This document shows, piece by piece, positions 51,868 to 60,908 of a stretch of 64,000 bases of DNA. This DNA is from Dorea_D sp963559605 (GTDB lineage Bacteria > Bacillota > Clostridia > Lachnospirales > Lachnospiraceae). Below the pieces are notes generated by a model that did no database searches, was not told where the DNA came from, and was given only the letters and a program-made list of their open reading frames with translations. The stretch is from assembly GCA_963559605.1 (NCBI GenBank), contig CAUWLL010000012.1:3716-67715 (forward strand), read 5' to 3'. The first letter of the stretch is position 1. Every line of letters starts with the position of its first letter. A program made the translations under genes and the position numbers.

Positions 51868-51896
51868 TTGTTTTATATTAAAAAATATTGTATAAT
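51868..51896 (+). promoter_or_regulatory. Candidate pfkA promoter
   Basis: TTGTTT (51868-51873), 17 bp, TATAAT (51891-51896). Confidence 0.6.
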
Positions 51897-51934
51897 TTCT
51901 TTATATGAGAAAAATAAAGGGAAGGAGCGGTCAC

Positions 51935-53026
51935 ATGTTTAGAATAGGTATGCTTACAAGCGGCGGTGACTGTCAGGCGTTAAATGCCGCAATGCGCGGT
52001 GTTGTAAAAGGACTTTGTGAGAAACGAGATGACATAGAGATCTATGGTTTTCAGGAGGGGTATAAAGGGCTGATCTACTCGAATTTTAAGATGCTCACCG
52101 CCAGAGATTTTTCGGGGATACTGACCGTAGGCGGAACGATTCTTGGAACCTCCAGACAGCCGTTCAAGCTTATGCACGTGCCGGATGAGAATGGTCTGGA
52201 TAAGGTTGAGGCGATGAAACACACATACCACAAGCTGAATCTGGACTGTCTGGTGGTTCTGGGTGGAAACGGAACTCATAAGACGGCGAATCTGTTAAGA
52301 GAAGAGGGGCTGCACGTCATTACGCTTCCAAAGACCATTGACAATGATCTCTGGGGAACGGATATGACGTTTGGCTTCCAGAGTGCGGTAGATATTGCGA
52401 CGGATACCATTGACCGTATTCATACAACGGCAACATCCCACAGCAGGGTATTCATCATCGAGGTAATGGGGCACAAGGTGGGATGGGTAACACTGCATGC
52501 CGGGATTGCCGGGGGCGCGGACATTATTCTGCTTCCGGAGATTCCATATGATACGGATGTTATTGCAGAGGCGATCAATAAACGAAAAGCCGCAGGCAAG
52601 AGATTTACCATTATTGCAGTTGCGGAAGGCGCGATCTCAAAGAAAGACGCCAAGCTTTCCAAGAAAGAACTGAAAGAGAAAAAAGCAAAAAATCCTTACC
52701 CATCCGTGGCGTACGAGCTGGCAGAGAGAATCCAGAAAAAGACAGATCAAGAGATCCGCATTACTGTGCCGGGACATACTCAGCGCGGGGGATCGCCCTG
52801 TCCATATGACCGTGTGCTTGCGACCAGACTAGGAGCGGCTGCGGCAGAGATGATCCTGGACGGAGACTTCGGAAATATGGTGGGTGTAAAAAACAATGAG
52901 ATTGTAAGAGTCCCTCTTTCTGAGGTGGCAGGAAAATTAAAATATGTAGATCCGGATTCCAGTATTATCAAAGAAGCAAAGATGACAGGAATCAGCTTCG
53001 GCGATGTGTCGAATCCGGGATTATAG
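51935..53026 (+). CDS. pfkA: 6-phosphofructokinase with an unusual donor-site triad
   Basis: A 363-residue phosphofructokinase that phosphorylates fructose 6-phosphate in glycolysis. The catalytic PKTIDND (residues 132-138), the substrate motif MGHKVGW and the N-terminal TSGGDCQALNAAMRG are present. The donor loop reads GGNGT (110-114), not GGDGS (ATP type) or GGDDT (pyrophosphate type). The Lys in PKTIDND is the type common in pyrophosphate and mixed enzymes. Donor specificity cannot be assigned from sequence. ATG 51935 follows AAGGAG. Confidence 0.9.
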   Translation: MFRIGMLTSGGDCQALNAAMRGVVKGLCEKRDDIEIYGFQEGYKGLIYSNFKMLTARDFSGILTVGGTILGTSRQPFKLMHVPDENGLDKVEAMKHTYHKLNLDCLVVLGGNGTHKTANLLREEGLHVITLPKTIDNDLWGTDMTFGFQSAVDIATDTIDRIHTTATSHSRVFIIEVMGHKVGWVTLHAGIAGGADIILLPEIPYDTDVIAEAINKRKAAGKRFTIIAVAEGAISKKDAKLSKKELKEKKAKNPYPSVAYELAERIQKKTDQEIRITVPGHTQRGGSPCPYDRVLATRLGAAAAEMILDGDFGNMVGVKNNEIVRVPLSEVAGKLKYVDPDSSIIKEAKMTGISFGDVSNPGL

Positions 53027-53051
53027 ATCTTAGATTAGGAGTGTAGATCAG

Positions 53052-54629
53052 ATGTCGTATATGGCACTATACCGGAAGTTCAGACCGGATGAATTTGAGG
53101 ACGTGAAAGGTCAGGACGCCATCGTCAAGACGTTGAAAAATCAGATAAAGGCGGAGCGTATCGGACATGCTTACCTGTTCTGCGGAACGAGGGGGACGGG
53201 GAAGACGACGGTGGCGAAAATATTTGCGAAAGCGGTAAACTGCGAGCATCCGGTAGACGGAAGTCCCTGTGGCGAGTGTCCGGTGTGCCGTTCCATTGCA
53301 GCCGGTACTTCCATGAACGTCATAGAGATTGATGCAGCTTCCAATAACGGTGTGGATAACATTCGTGAGATTCGGGAGGAAGTGGCGTACCGCCCCACGG
53401 AGGGGAGGTACAAGGTCTATATTATAGACGAGGTGCATATGCTTTCTATCGGTGCATTTAATGCGCTGTTGAAAACGTTGGAGGAGCCGCCGGAGTATGT
53501 GATCTTTATCTTGGCGACAACAGAGGCACATAAGATACCGATCACCATTTTGAGCCGCTGTCAGCGTTATGATTTCAAGAGGATTACGATTGATACCATT
53601 GCCGCAAGACTAAGGGAGCTGATTGAGAAAGAGCAGTGGGATGTGGAAGAAAAAGCAGTGCGTTACATTGCCAGGATGGCGGACGGTTCTATGCGAGATT
53701 CGTTAAGTCTTCTGGATCAGTGCGCGGCGTTTTATATCGGTGAAACATTGACGTACGACCATGTGCTGGAAGTGCTTGGAGCGGTAGATACAGAAGTGTT
53801 CAGTAAGCTTTTACGTCAATTGCTTGCGATGGACGTAAAAGGGGTGATAGAAACGGTGGATGAACTGACCATGCAGGGAAGAGAGCTGTCTCAGCTTGCG
53901 GCAGATTTTACGTGGTATTTGCGTAATCTTCTGCTGATACGCTGTTCCGATGATATGGAAGACGTATTGGACATGTCTACGGAAAATCTTGCAAGGTTAA
54001 AAGAAGAAGCGCAGATGATTGACAACGACACATTAATCCGTTATATTAGAATCTTCTCAGATCTTACCAATCAGTTAAAATTTGCAACGCAAAAAAGAGT
54101 ACTTTTTGAAGTTGCGCTCATCAAACTGTGCAGACCGGCAATGGAGGTTCAGCAGGATGCGCTTCTGGATCGTATACGCGCAGTGGAAAAGCAGTTGGAA
54201 GAGGGGATCTTTGCTTCGCCTGCACAGGAGAAGGTTGTCTATGTAAACACGGATAACGGAGCAGGGGGCGGAAACACGCCGAAGAAACCGGAGCTTCCGC
54301 AGGCTTTGAATGAAGACGTGAAAGCCGTGGCAAAAGATTTCCGCATGATGATCAATGATGCGTCGCCCATGCTTAGGAATTATTTGAAAAAGGCAAGGCT
54401 GAGCGCGGGGGAGGGAAACCGTCTGCTCGTGGTGCTCCCCGATGAAGTGAGCGCCGGCGTAGTGGGAACAGATGAGCACAAAGAGGAGATCAAGGCTCTG
54501 ATAGCCGATAAGATCGGCAAGGAGGTAGAACTGGACGTCCGGCAGACAGAGAACGGAGGACGGTTTGAAGATCAGTTTGTAGACATCGAGCATCTGATCC
54601 ATATGGAACTGACCATAGAAGATGATTGA
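53052..54629 (+). CDS. dnaX: DNA polymerase III subunit gamma/tau
   Basis: A 525-residue clamp loader ATPase: YRPTEGRYKVYIIDEVHMLS (Walker B region, in part), FCGTRGTGKTTVAK (Walker A), a zinc module with CEHPVDGSPCGECPVC, and SRCQRYDFKRI (arginine finger). A C-terminal tau-like part follows residue about 390. It starts 25 bp after pfkA and is followed by ybaB-recR as in most Firmicutes. Confidence 0.96.
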   Translation: MSYMALYRKFRPDEFEDVKGQDAIVKTLKNQIKAERIGHAYLFCGTRGTGKTTVAKIFAKAVNCEHPVDGSPCGECPVCRSIAAGTSMNVIEIDAASNNGVDNIREIREEVAYRPTEGRYKVYIIDEVHMLSIGAFNALLKTLEEPPEYVIFILATTEAHKIPITILSRCQRYDFKRITIDTIAARLRELIEKEQWDVEEKAVRYIARMADGSMRDSLSLLDQCAAFYIGETLTYDHVLEVLGAVDTEVFSKLLRQLLAMDVKGVIETVDELTMQGRELSQLAADFTWYLRNLLLIRCSDDMEDVLDMSTENLARLKEEAQMIDNDTLIRYIRIFSDLTNQLKFATQKRVLFEVALIKLCRPAMEVQQDALLDRIRAVEKQLEEGIFASPAQEKVVYVNTDNGAGGGNTPKKPELPQALNEDVKAVAKDFRMMINDASPMLRNYLKKARLSAGEGNRLLVVLPDEVSAGVVGTDEHKEEIKALIADKIGKEVELDVRQTENGGRFEDQFVDIEHLIHMELTIEDD

Positions 54630-54672
54630 TTATATTTTGAAAATAATATTTGAAAACAGGAGGAAATGAACA

Positions 54673-55026
54673 ATGGCAAAAAGAGGTGGATTCCCGGGCG
54701 GCGGTATGCCGGGAAATATGGCAAATCTTATGAAACAGGCGCAGAGAATGCAGCGTCAGATGGAAGAACAGGCAAAAGAGATGGAGACAAAAGAATTTTC
54801 GGCGACTGCCGGAGGCGGAGCTGTTGAGGCGGTTGTATCCGGCAGTAAGAAGCTTTTGAAATTGAACATTGATCAAGATGCCGTGGATCCGGAAGATGTT
54901 GAGACTCTGGAGGATATGATCGTTGCGGCGATCAATGAAGCGTTTGATAAAGTTGACGAGGAGTCCTCTTCTGCAATGTCTAAGCTGACAGGCGGAATGG
55001 GCGGCGGTATGCCGGGGTTATTCTAA
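54673..55026 (+). CDS. ebfC: YbaB/EbfC nucleoid-associated protein
   Basis: A 117-residue DNA-binding protein with a Gly/Pro/Met-rich N-terminus (GGFPGGGMPGNMANLMKQAQ), a coiled-coil MQRQMEEQAKEME and the core FSATAGGGAVEAVVSG. It lies in the conserved dnaX-ybaB-recR order. AGGAGG precedes it. Confidence 0.94.
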   Translation: MAKRGGFPGGGMPGNMANLMKQAQRMQRQMEEQAKEMETKEFSATAGGGAVEAVVSGSKKLLKLNIDQDAVDPEDVETLEDMIVAAINEAFDKVDEESSSAMSKLTGGMGGGMPGLF

Positions 55027-55622
55027 TGGACTACTACAGTAACCAGATAAGCAGATTAATTGAAGAACTTTCATGTCTTCCGGGCATTGGTGCAAAGTCA
55101 GCGGCAAGGCTGGCTTTTCACTTGATACACATGCCCCAGGAGGACGTAAAAAGACTTGCGGATACCATGGTTGAAGCAAGAGCAAACGTCCGGTATTGTG
55201 CCGAATGCTGTACCCTGACAGATCAAGAGCTGTGCCCCATTTGCAGCAATGAAAAACGCGATCACAAGACCATTATGGTGGTGGAAAATACAAGAGATCT
55301 GGCAGCGTATGAAAAAACCGGAAAATATCAGGGCGTCTATCATGTGCTCCATGGCGCGATCTCTCCGATGTTGGGAATCGGGCCGGAGGATATTAAATTG
55401 AAAGAACTGATCACCCGTCTGGAAGGAGACGTGGAAGAGGTTATTGTGGCAACCAACTCCAGTCTGGAGGGGGAGACAACTGCAATGTACATCAGTAAGT
55501 TGATCAAGCCTATCGGCGTGAAAGTAAGCCGGATCGCCAGTGGTGTTCCGGTAGGCGGCGATTTGGAATACATTGATGAAGTAACGCTTCTGAGAGCGTT
55601 GGAAGGAAGAACACAGCTGTAA
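55026..55622 (+). CDS. recR: Recombination mediator RecR
   Basis: A 198-residue protein with a helix-hairpin-helix (LPGIGAKSAARLAFH), a zinc finger (CAECCTLTDQELCPIC) and a Toprim domain (IMVVENTRDLAAYEKTG, GDVEEVIVATN). It loads RecA in gap repair. Its ATG overlaps the ybaB stop (TAATG). Confidence 0.96.
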   Translation: MDYYSNQISRLIEELSCLPGIGAKSAARLAFHLIHMPQEDVKRLADTMVEARANVRYCAECCTLTDQELCPICSNEKRDHKTIMVVENTRDLAAYEKTGKYQGVYHVLHGAISPMLGIGPEDIKLKELITRLEGDVEEVIVATNSSLEGETTAMYISKLIKPIGVKVSRIASGVPVGGDLEYIDEVTLLRALEGRTQL

Positions 55623-55672
55623 GAGCCGGGAAAGATCCGGTGACAGTTGTGGAATGCGGAGGCTTGCAGTCT

Positions 55673-56782
55673 ATGGGAAAGAAAAAAGTCACATCCACAG
55701 ATATTGCAAAAGCGGCGGGAGTTTCGCAGTCCACGGTATCTATGGTGCTCAACAAAAAATATAATGTTTCCTTCTCGAAAGAAACGATCGAAAAGGTAGA
55801 GCGGGCGGCAGAAGAACTTGGGTATGTGCCGCAAAAGCGGAAAACACGGAAAGAAAGCAAGAAGGAGAAGTTGTTGGTCGTATTTTGCTCCAATCTGACC
55901 AACCCTTATTATGTCATGCTTTTGCAGGGGATTGAGTCCCGCGCCAAGGAGCAAGGGTTTGGCTTGTTTGTGTGTAACACCCAGAGAGATCTTCGGATGG
56001 AGGAGCGTTATCTCAAGATGATGTGGGATTTAAAACCGCTGGGAATCATCTATACGTGCAATCCGAGCCATTGCTTTATGGGGCTTGTAGAAGAGCTTTC
56101 CCGTCAGATCCCTGTGGCGATCATTAACAATCAAAACGAAAAACTAAACGTTGATGCGGTGGAACTAGATAACTCGAAGCTGGGAAGAATGATGGCAAAG
56201 CATCTGCTAGAGCTGGGGCATCGGAAAGTTGCGTACATAGCTCCGCCTCTTACCACAAGGCAGAAGCAGCGCTCGAAGCGGGTGGAAGGATTTTTAAAAG
56301 AATTTGCAGATGCCGGAATGAAAGAAAATGTTGTTATTAAGGCTGCAAAGGAAGAGATCGACTTTGATGTGGCGCATATAGATTCAGAATATAAGATTGG
56401 TTTTGAATTGACGCGGGAACTTCTGAGTGAGACAAAAGAAATCACTGCCATTGTAGGGCTCAACGATATGATCGCCTTTGGTATTTTGGATGCGCTTCAG
56501 GAGATGAAGCTGAAAGTGCCGGGAGACGTGTCTGTGATGGGATGTGACAACACGTTGTTTGCGCGGATGCACAAGGTGGAGCTTACAACTATTGAACATT
56601 TTGTCATCTTTAAAGGCAGAGATGCCTGCGACATCATTATGAAGAAGATCGCTTCTCATAATACCAAATATTCGGATATAGAACCGATCAGTACCTATCA
56701 CGTAGAATACGAGCCGAAGCTGATCGTGCGGGGAACTACAGGGTATGTTAAAACTGATGTGAAAAAGAGAAAAACAAAATAA
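55673..56782 (+). CDS. LacI-family transcriptional regulator
   Basis: A 369-residue regulator. The N-terminal helix-turn-helix is VTSTDIAKAAGVSQSTVSMVLN, and the sugar-binding domain follows. The last about 15 residues are basic (KTDVKKRKTK). ATG 55673 has GGAGG 10 bp upstream. It stands directly before the transaldolase-transketolase operon, which it may control (inference). Ligand unknown. Confidence 0.9.
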   Translation: MGKKKVTSTDIAKAAGVSQSTVSMVLNKKYNVSFSKETIEKVERAAEELGYVPQKRKTRKESKKEKLLVVFCSNLTNPYYVMLLQGIESRAKEQGFGLFVCNTQRDLRMEERYLKMMWDLKPLGIIYTCNPSHCFMGLVEELSRQIPVAIINNQNEKLNVDAVELDNSKLGRMMAKHLLELGHRKVAYIAPPLTTRQKQRSKRVEGFLKEFADAGMKENVVIKAAKEEIDFDVAHIDSEYKIGFELTRELLSETKEITAIVGLNDMIAFGILDALQEMKLKVPGDVSVMGCDNTLFARMHKVELTTIEHFVIFKGRDACDIIMKKIASHNTKYSDIEPISTYHVEYEPKLIVRGTTGYVKTDVKKRKTK

Positions 56783-56794
56783 AATTAATGTATT

Positions 56795-56830
56795 CGGCAA
56801 AATTATTATTAATAAATTTTGCCGTTTTTA
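56795..56830 (+). terminator. Intrinsic terminator after the LacI gene
   Basis: CGGCAAAATT (56795-56804) with AATTTTGCCG (56815-56824), loop of 10, then TTTTT. Confidence 0.88.
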
Positions 56831-56911
56831 TTTTTGTTGTAATGAAAAGTCTATACATTGAGAATCGGTATACTTTTGGAAAGTGTAAAAGAGAATAATA
56901 AAACAAATTTT

Positions 56912-56936
56912 GATTAATAAACACAATTTATTAGTC
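56912..56936 (+). promoter_or_regulatory. Palindromic site upstream of the tal promoter (candidate operator)
   Basis: GATTAATAAA (56912-56921) and TTTATTAGTC (56927-56936) are inverted copies with one mismatch and a 5-nt spacer, about 30 bp upstream of the -35. Such a site suits a dimeric regulator; the upstream LacI protein is one candidate. Confidence 0.4.
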
Positions 56937-56966
56937 GTTAAAATTATTAATAAAAATAATCTGCTA

Positions 56967-56996
56967 TTGACCGTCGGACTGATGATAGGATATAAT
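56967..56996 (+). promoter_or_regulatory. tal-tkt operon promoter
   Basis: TTGACC (56967-56972), 18 bp, TATAAT (56991-56996). Confidence 0.7.
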
Positions 56997-57048
56997 TTTA
57001 CTATATGAGTTTAAGAGAAATTGGCATAGTTAAAAGGAGGAGCGAAAC

Positions 57049-57702
57049 ATGAAATTTTTCATTGACACAGCCAACGTTGAAGACATTCGAAAAGCAAATG
57101 ATATGGGAGTGATCTGTGGTGTAACAACGAATCCGTCTTTAATCGCAAAAGAAGGAAAAGTGTTTGGAGAAGTTATCGCAGAGATTGCGTCTATTGTAGA
57201 CGGACCGATCAGCGGAGAAGTAAAAGCTACAACTGTAGATGCAGAGGGGATGATCGCGGAAGGCAGAGAGATTGCTAAGATCCATCCGAATATGGTTGTA
57301 AAGATCCCTATGACTGTAGAAGGGCTGAAAGCTTGTAAACAGCTTTCTAAAGAAGGGATCAAAACAAACGTTACATTGATCTTTACAGCTAATCAGGCAT
57401 TATTGGCGGCAAGAGCAGGCGCTACATATGTATCTCCGTTCTTAGGACGTCTGGATGATATTTCTGTAAGAGGCACAGACCTGATCGCAGAAATTGCGGA
57501 GATGTTTGCTGTGGCAGGTATTGAGACAGAGATCATCGCGGCAAGCGTTCGTCATCCGATCCATGTGACAGACTGTGCACTCGCAGGTGCGGACATTGCA
57601 ACGGTTCCGTATAAAGTTATCGAGCAGATGACAAAACATCCGCTTACCGATGCGGGTATTGAGAAATTCCAGGCTGACTATAAGGCAGTTTTTGGAGAAT
57701 AG
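57049..57702 (+). CDS. tal: Transaldolase, short FSA/TalC type
   Basis: A 217-residue class I aldolase of the pentose phosphate pathway. The Schiff-base lysine is in VVKIPMT near residue 85, with the GVTTNPSLIAKEG start and SPFLGRLDDI motif. This size class includes both transaldolases and fructose-6-phosphate aldolases; the operon with both transketolase subunits favours transaldolase. AAGGAGG precedes ATG 57049. Confidence 0.93.
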   Translation: MKFFIDTANVEDIRKANDMGVICGVTTNPSLIAKEGKVFGEVIAEIASIVDGPISGEVKATTVDAEGMIAEGREIAKIHPNMVVKIPMTVEGLKACKQLSKEGIKTNVTLIFTANQALLAARAGATYVSPFLGRLDDISVRGTDLIAEIAEMFAVAGIETEIIAASVRHPIHVTDCALAGADIATVPYKVIEQMTKHPLTDAGIEKFQADYKAVFGE

Positions 57703-57718
57703 ATTTAGGAGGAACATC

Positions 57719-58555
57719 ATGAACAAATTAGAGTTAATGAAGACAGCCAACGAAATTCGTAAAGGCGTTGTCACAGCGGTTCACAGTGCAAAATCCGGCC
57801 ATCCGGGCGGTTCACTTTCCGCTGCTGACATTTATACTTATCTTTTCTTTGAGGAAATGAATATTGATCCGGCAGATCCGAAGAAGGCCGACCGCGATCG
57901 TTTTGTCTTATCCAAAGGACATACAGCTCCGGGATATTATTCTACTTTAGCGCACAGAGGATTTTTCCCGGTTGAGGATCTGACAACACTTCGTAAAGTA
58001 GGCTCTTATCTTCAGGGACACCCGGATATGAAGCACATTCCGGGCGTTGATATGTCCAGTGGTTCTCTGGGACAGGGAATCTCTGCGGCAGTAGGTATGG
58101 CTATTTCCGCGAAATTATCCGGTGATGATTATAGAGTATATACACTTCTCGGAGACGGCGAGATTCAGGAAGGACAGGTTTGGGAGGCAGCTATGCTTGC
58201 GGCGCACAGAGGTCTTGATAACCTGGTAGTGATCGTAGATAACAACAACTTGCAGATTGATGGAAGTATTGAGGAAGTAAACTCTCCGTATCCGATCGAT
58301 AAGAAGTTTGAGGCGTTCAACTTCCATGTTATCAACATTGACGGACATGATTTTGACGCAATTGACGCAGCGTTTAAAGAGGCAAGAGAAACAAAAGGGC
58401 AGCCGACGGCAATTATTGCTAAGACTGTGAAAGGAAAAGACGTTTCCTTTATGGAGAATCAGGCGTCTTGGCACGGTTCGGCGCCAAATGACGAGCAGTA
58501 TGCGACTGCAATGGCAGATTTAGAGAAAGTAGGTGAAGCATTATGTCAGAAGTAA
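57719..58555 (+). CDS. Transketolase, N-terminal (thiamine diphosphate-binding) subunit
   Basis: A 278-residue separate subunit corresponding to the first half of transketolase: SAKSGHPGGSLSAADI, SKGHTAPGYYS and the ThDP motif GDGEIQEGQVWEA with DNNNLQID. AGGAGG precedes ATG 57719. It overlaps the C-terminal subunit gene by 13 bp. Split transketolase is common in Clostridia. Confidence 0.95.
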   Translation: MNKLELMKTANEIRKGVVTAVHSAKSGHPGGSLSAADIYTYLFFEEMNIDPADPKKADRDRFVLSKGHTAPGYYSTLAHRGFFPVEDLTTLRKVGSYLQGHPDMKHIPGVDMSSGSLGQGISAAVGMAISAKLSGDDYRVYTLLGDGEIQEGQVWEAAMLAAHRGLDNLVVIVDNNNLQIDGSIEEVNSPYPIDKKFEAFNFHVINIDGHDFDAIDAAFKEARETKGQPTAIIAKTVKGKDVSFMENQASWHGSAPNDEQYATAMADLEKVGEALCQK

Positions 58556-59481
58556 AGAAAATTGCAACAAGGGAAAGCTACGGTAATGCTTTGGTAGAAT
58601 TAGGAAAGAAATATGACGACGTAGTAGTATTGGATGCGGACCTTGCGGCGGCAACAAAGACAGGAACGTTTAAGAAAGCGTTTCCGGAGAGACATATTGA
58701 CTGCGGTATCGCCGAGTGTAATATGGTAGGAGTTGCAGCAGGACTTGCTTCCACAGGAAAGGTTCCGTTTGCAAGTTCTTTCGCAATGTTTGCGGCAGGA
58801 CGTGCATTTGAGCAGATTAGAAACTCTGTAGGTTATCCGAAATTAAACGTAAAAATAGGCGCGACACATGCAAGTATTTCTGTAGGTGAGGATGGAGCTA
58901 CCCATCAGTGTAACGAAGACCTTGCTCTCATGAGAACAATTCCGGGCATGGTTGTGATCAATCCGTCTGATGATGTGGAAGCAAAAGCGGCGGTTGAGGC
59001 TGCTTATCACCATGTAGGACCTGTATACCTTCGCTTCGGAAGGGCGGCAGTTCCGGTGATCAATGACAATGCTGATTACAAATTCGAGATCGGAAAAGCA
59101 ATTACATTAAGAGAAGGAACAGATGTGACGATTATTGCAACAGGACTTACTGTGTCCGAATCTCTGGCGGCGGCAGAGAAGCTTGCGGAGGATGGAATCA
59201 GTGCAGAGGTTATCAACATGCACACGATCAAACCGTTGGATGAAGAAGCGGTTATTGCGGCGGCAGCTAAGACAGGCAAGATCGTAACAGCAGAGGAGCA
59301 TTCTGTGATCGGCGGACTTGGAAGCGCTGTTTGTGATGTTGTGGCTGAGAAGGCTCCTGCAAAAGTTCTGAAGATCGGTGTGAATGATGTGTACGGAGAG
59401 TCTGGACCGGCGGGAGAGCTGATCAAGAAGTATGGATTGGATGCAGACAGCATTTATGCAAAAGTAAAAGCGTTTGTTTAA
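58543..59481 (+). CDS. Transketolase, C-terminal (pyrimidine-binding) subunit
   Basis: A 312-residue partner subunit with DADLAAATKTGTFKKAFPERHIDCGIAECNMVG (in part: the Glu of GIAECN activates thiamine) and a C-terminal transketolase domain with TAEEHSVIGGLGSAV. With Tal it completes the non-oxidative pentose phosphate pathway. Confidence 0.95.
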   Translation: MSEVKKIATRESYGNALVELGKKYDDVVVLDADLAAATKTGTFKKAFPERHIDCGIAECNMVGVAAGLASTGKVPFASSFAMFAAGRAFEQIRNSVGYPKLNVKIGATHASISVGEDGATHQCNEDLALMRTIPGMVVINPSDDVEAKAAVEAAYHHVGPVYLRFGRAAVPVINDNADYKFEIGKAITLREGTDVTIIATGLTVSESLAAAEKLAEDGISAEVINMHTIKPLDEEAVIAAAAKTGKIVTAEEHSVIGGLGSAVCDVVAEKAPAKVLKIGVNDVYGESGPAGELIKKYGLDADSIYAKVKAFV

Positions 59482-59502
59482 AAAACATAAAAACATAAAA
59501 TT

Positions 59503-59531
59503 TGCAGTCATCGAAAGATGGCTGCATTTTT
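59503..59531 (+). terminator. Intrinsic terminator after the transketolase genes
   Basis: TGCAGTCATC (59503-59512) with GATGGCTGCA (59517-59526), GAAA loop, one G-T pair, then TTTTT. The remaining 220 bp before the next gene shows no clear gene. Confidence 0.88.
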
Positions 59532-59687
59532 GTTCTATAACGTATATAACGGGAAGACTATATCTGGTAAAAAAGACAATTGTCTACCACAAATTGTGGG
59601 AATGGACAGCGTATGTCATATATATCGGAAGAAGCCGTCGAAAAAACCGTAAAGCACTCGTAAACTTCTGAATACTTGTCCCAGCAA

Positions 59688-59720
59688 TTGATAAAATGCG
59701 CAAAAAGCATATGCTATCAT
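59688..59720 (+). promoter_or_regulatory. Candidate promoter of the LysM gene with an AGCATATGCT palindrome
   Basis: TTGATA (59688-59693) lies upstream of the palindrome AGCATATGCT (59706-59715) and TATCAT (59715-59720). The spacing of the obvious hexamers is not ideal (21 bp), so the -10 is uncertain. The 15-nt motif around the palindrome recurs at 63943-63957. Confidence 0.35.
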
Positions 59721-59753
59721 AAGGAAAAATATGCAAGATGAGGTGAAGAGTAT

Positions 59754-60860
59754 ATGGAAAAACAATTTCCCAAAAATGTAAGACAGATAGGAAATGTCTG
59801 CGGTGAGCCTAAAATATACGTAGAAGACTATGTGGACACCTATTTGAATCAATTGCGGCAGAAAGCGGCAGACAGTCCGGTAGGAGCCGCGCTTACAGGA
59901 GAAATCCTGTGCATAGAAGGGCAGGATGTTGTATACATATCAGGAGCGCTTCAGATGAAGGAGCTGGAAGTACATGGAAGCGACATTGTTATCAAAGAAG
60001 AGGTGTGGAATAAGATAGAAGAGGAAAAGAAAGAGTATTTTCCGGAGCAGGAGCTTGTAGGGTGGTGTCTCGTGGAAACCGGGCATCCGCTTGGACTTAA
60101 TAAGGGAATCAACAGAGTTCATAACAAATCATTTGCGCGGGAAAATACCGTCTGTATCTGGCGCGACGCATTAGAAGCGGAAGAAATCTTTTATGCTTAT
60201 AAATACGGAGAGCTTATGCAGATGGGAGGACATTATATTTATTATGAAAAAAATCCTTCCATGCAAAACTATATGATCAATACACGGCGAACGATTGGCG
60301 TTACACCCAGTGAAGTGGTTGAGGATCGAGCTGCAAAGAATTTTCGTAGTGCCGTAAGAGAGAAGACAGAATACAGGGAGCAAAAACAAAGCTCCGGGTT
60401 CGTCTACGCCATGAGTGTGTTTCTTGTTGTGGTAGTACTGGCGATTGGTATCTCAACCATGAATAATTTCGATAAAATGGAATCTGTACAAGATTCTCTG
60501 GAGGCGCTGTCTATGACAGTGTCCGGTTCCGGTAAAGTCAAGGGTGATAAAGTAACAGAGGAATGTGAAACAAAAAAAGAAGATAATAGCGAGGCGGAAG
60601 TCGGGGAAAGCGATGAAGGAAAAGGAACCCCGGGAATTGATAAAGAGGTTCAGGAAACAGGGGGGACCATGCCGGATGTCTCTACGGTCCAGGAACAGTT
60701 GAGCGAGGAGGATTTCTATGTGGTTGAAAAAGGAGATACACTGGACACCATTAGTGTGAAATTGTATGGAGATGCCGGACATGTAGAGGCGATTTGCAAA
60801 ATGAACGGGCTGTCTGACGGGAATCTCATTTTCATCGGACAAAAATTATTGTTACCATAA
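59754..60860 (+). CDS. Membrane LysM protein with a JAMM/MPN-like N-terminal domain lacking metal ligands
   Basis: A 368-residue protein. Residues 1-205 form a soluble domain. The segment LVGWCLVETGHPLGLNKG resembles the JAMM motif region (VGWYHSHPG...) but has Leu-Val-Glu where the metal-binding His-x-His would be. A membrane helix (about 220-240) and an acidic linker follow, then a LysM domain at the C-terminus (YVVEKGDTLDTISVKLYG) that binds peptidoglycan. The N-terminal assignment is inference. GAGGTG lies 8 bp before ATG 59754. The two genes after it are spaced closely and may be co-transcribed. Confidence 0.75.
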   Translation: MEKQFPKNVRQIGNVCGEPKIYVEDYVDTYLNQLRQKAADSPVGAALTGEILCIEGQDVVYISGALQMKELEVHGSDIVIKEEVWNKIEEEKKEYFPEQELVGWCLVETGHPLGLNKGINRVHNKSFARENTVCIWRDALEAEEIFYAYKYGELMQMGGHYIYYEKNPSMQNYMINTRRTIGVTPSEVVEDRAAKNFRSAVREKTEYREQKQSSGFVYAMSVFLVVVVLAIGISTMNNFDKMESVQDSLEALSMTVSGSGKVKGDKVTEECETKKEDNSEAEVGESDEGKGTPGIDKEVQETGGTMPDVSTVQEQLSEEDFYVVEKGDTLDTISVKLYGDAGHVEAICKMNGLSDGNLIFIGQKLLLP

Positions 60861-60908
60861 TATAAAAATATGATATACTGTACACAAATGACGAAAAGGG
60901 GAAAGCGA

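Noticed and set aside
59474..59671. 65-codon frame after the transketolase genes
   Set aside because: It runs through the terminator and has no ribosome binding site or recognisable motif.
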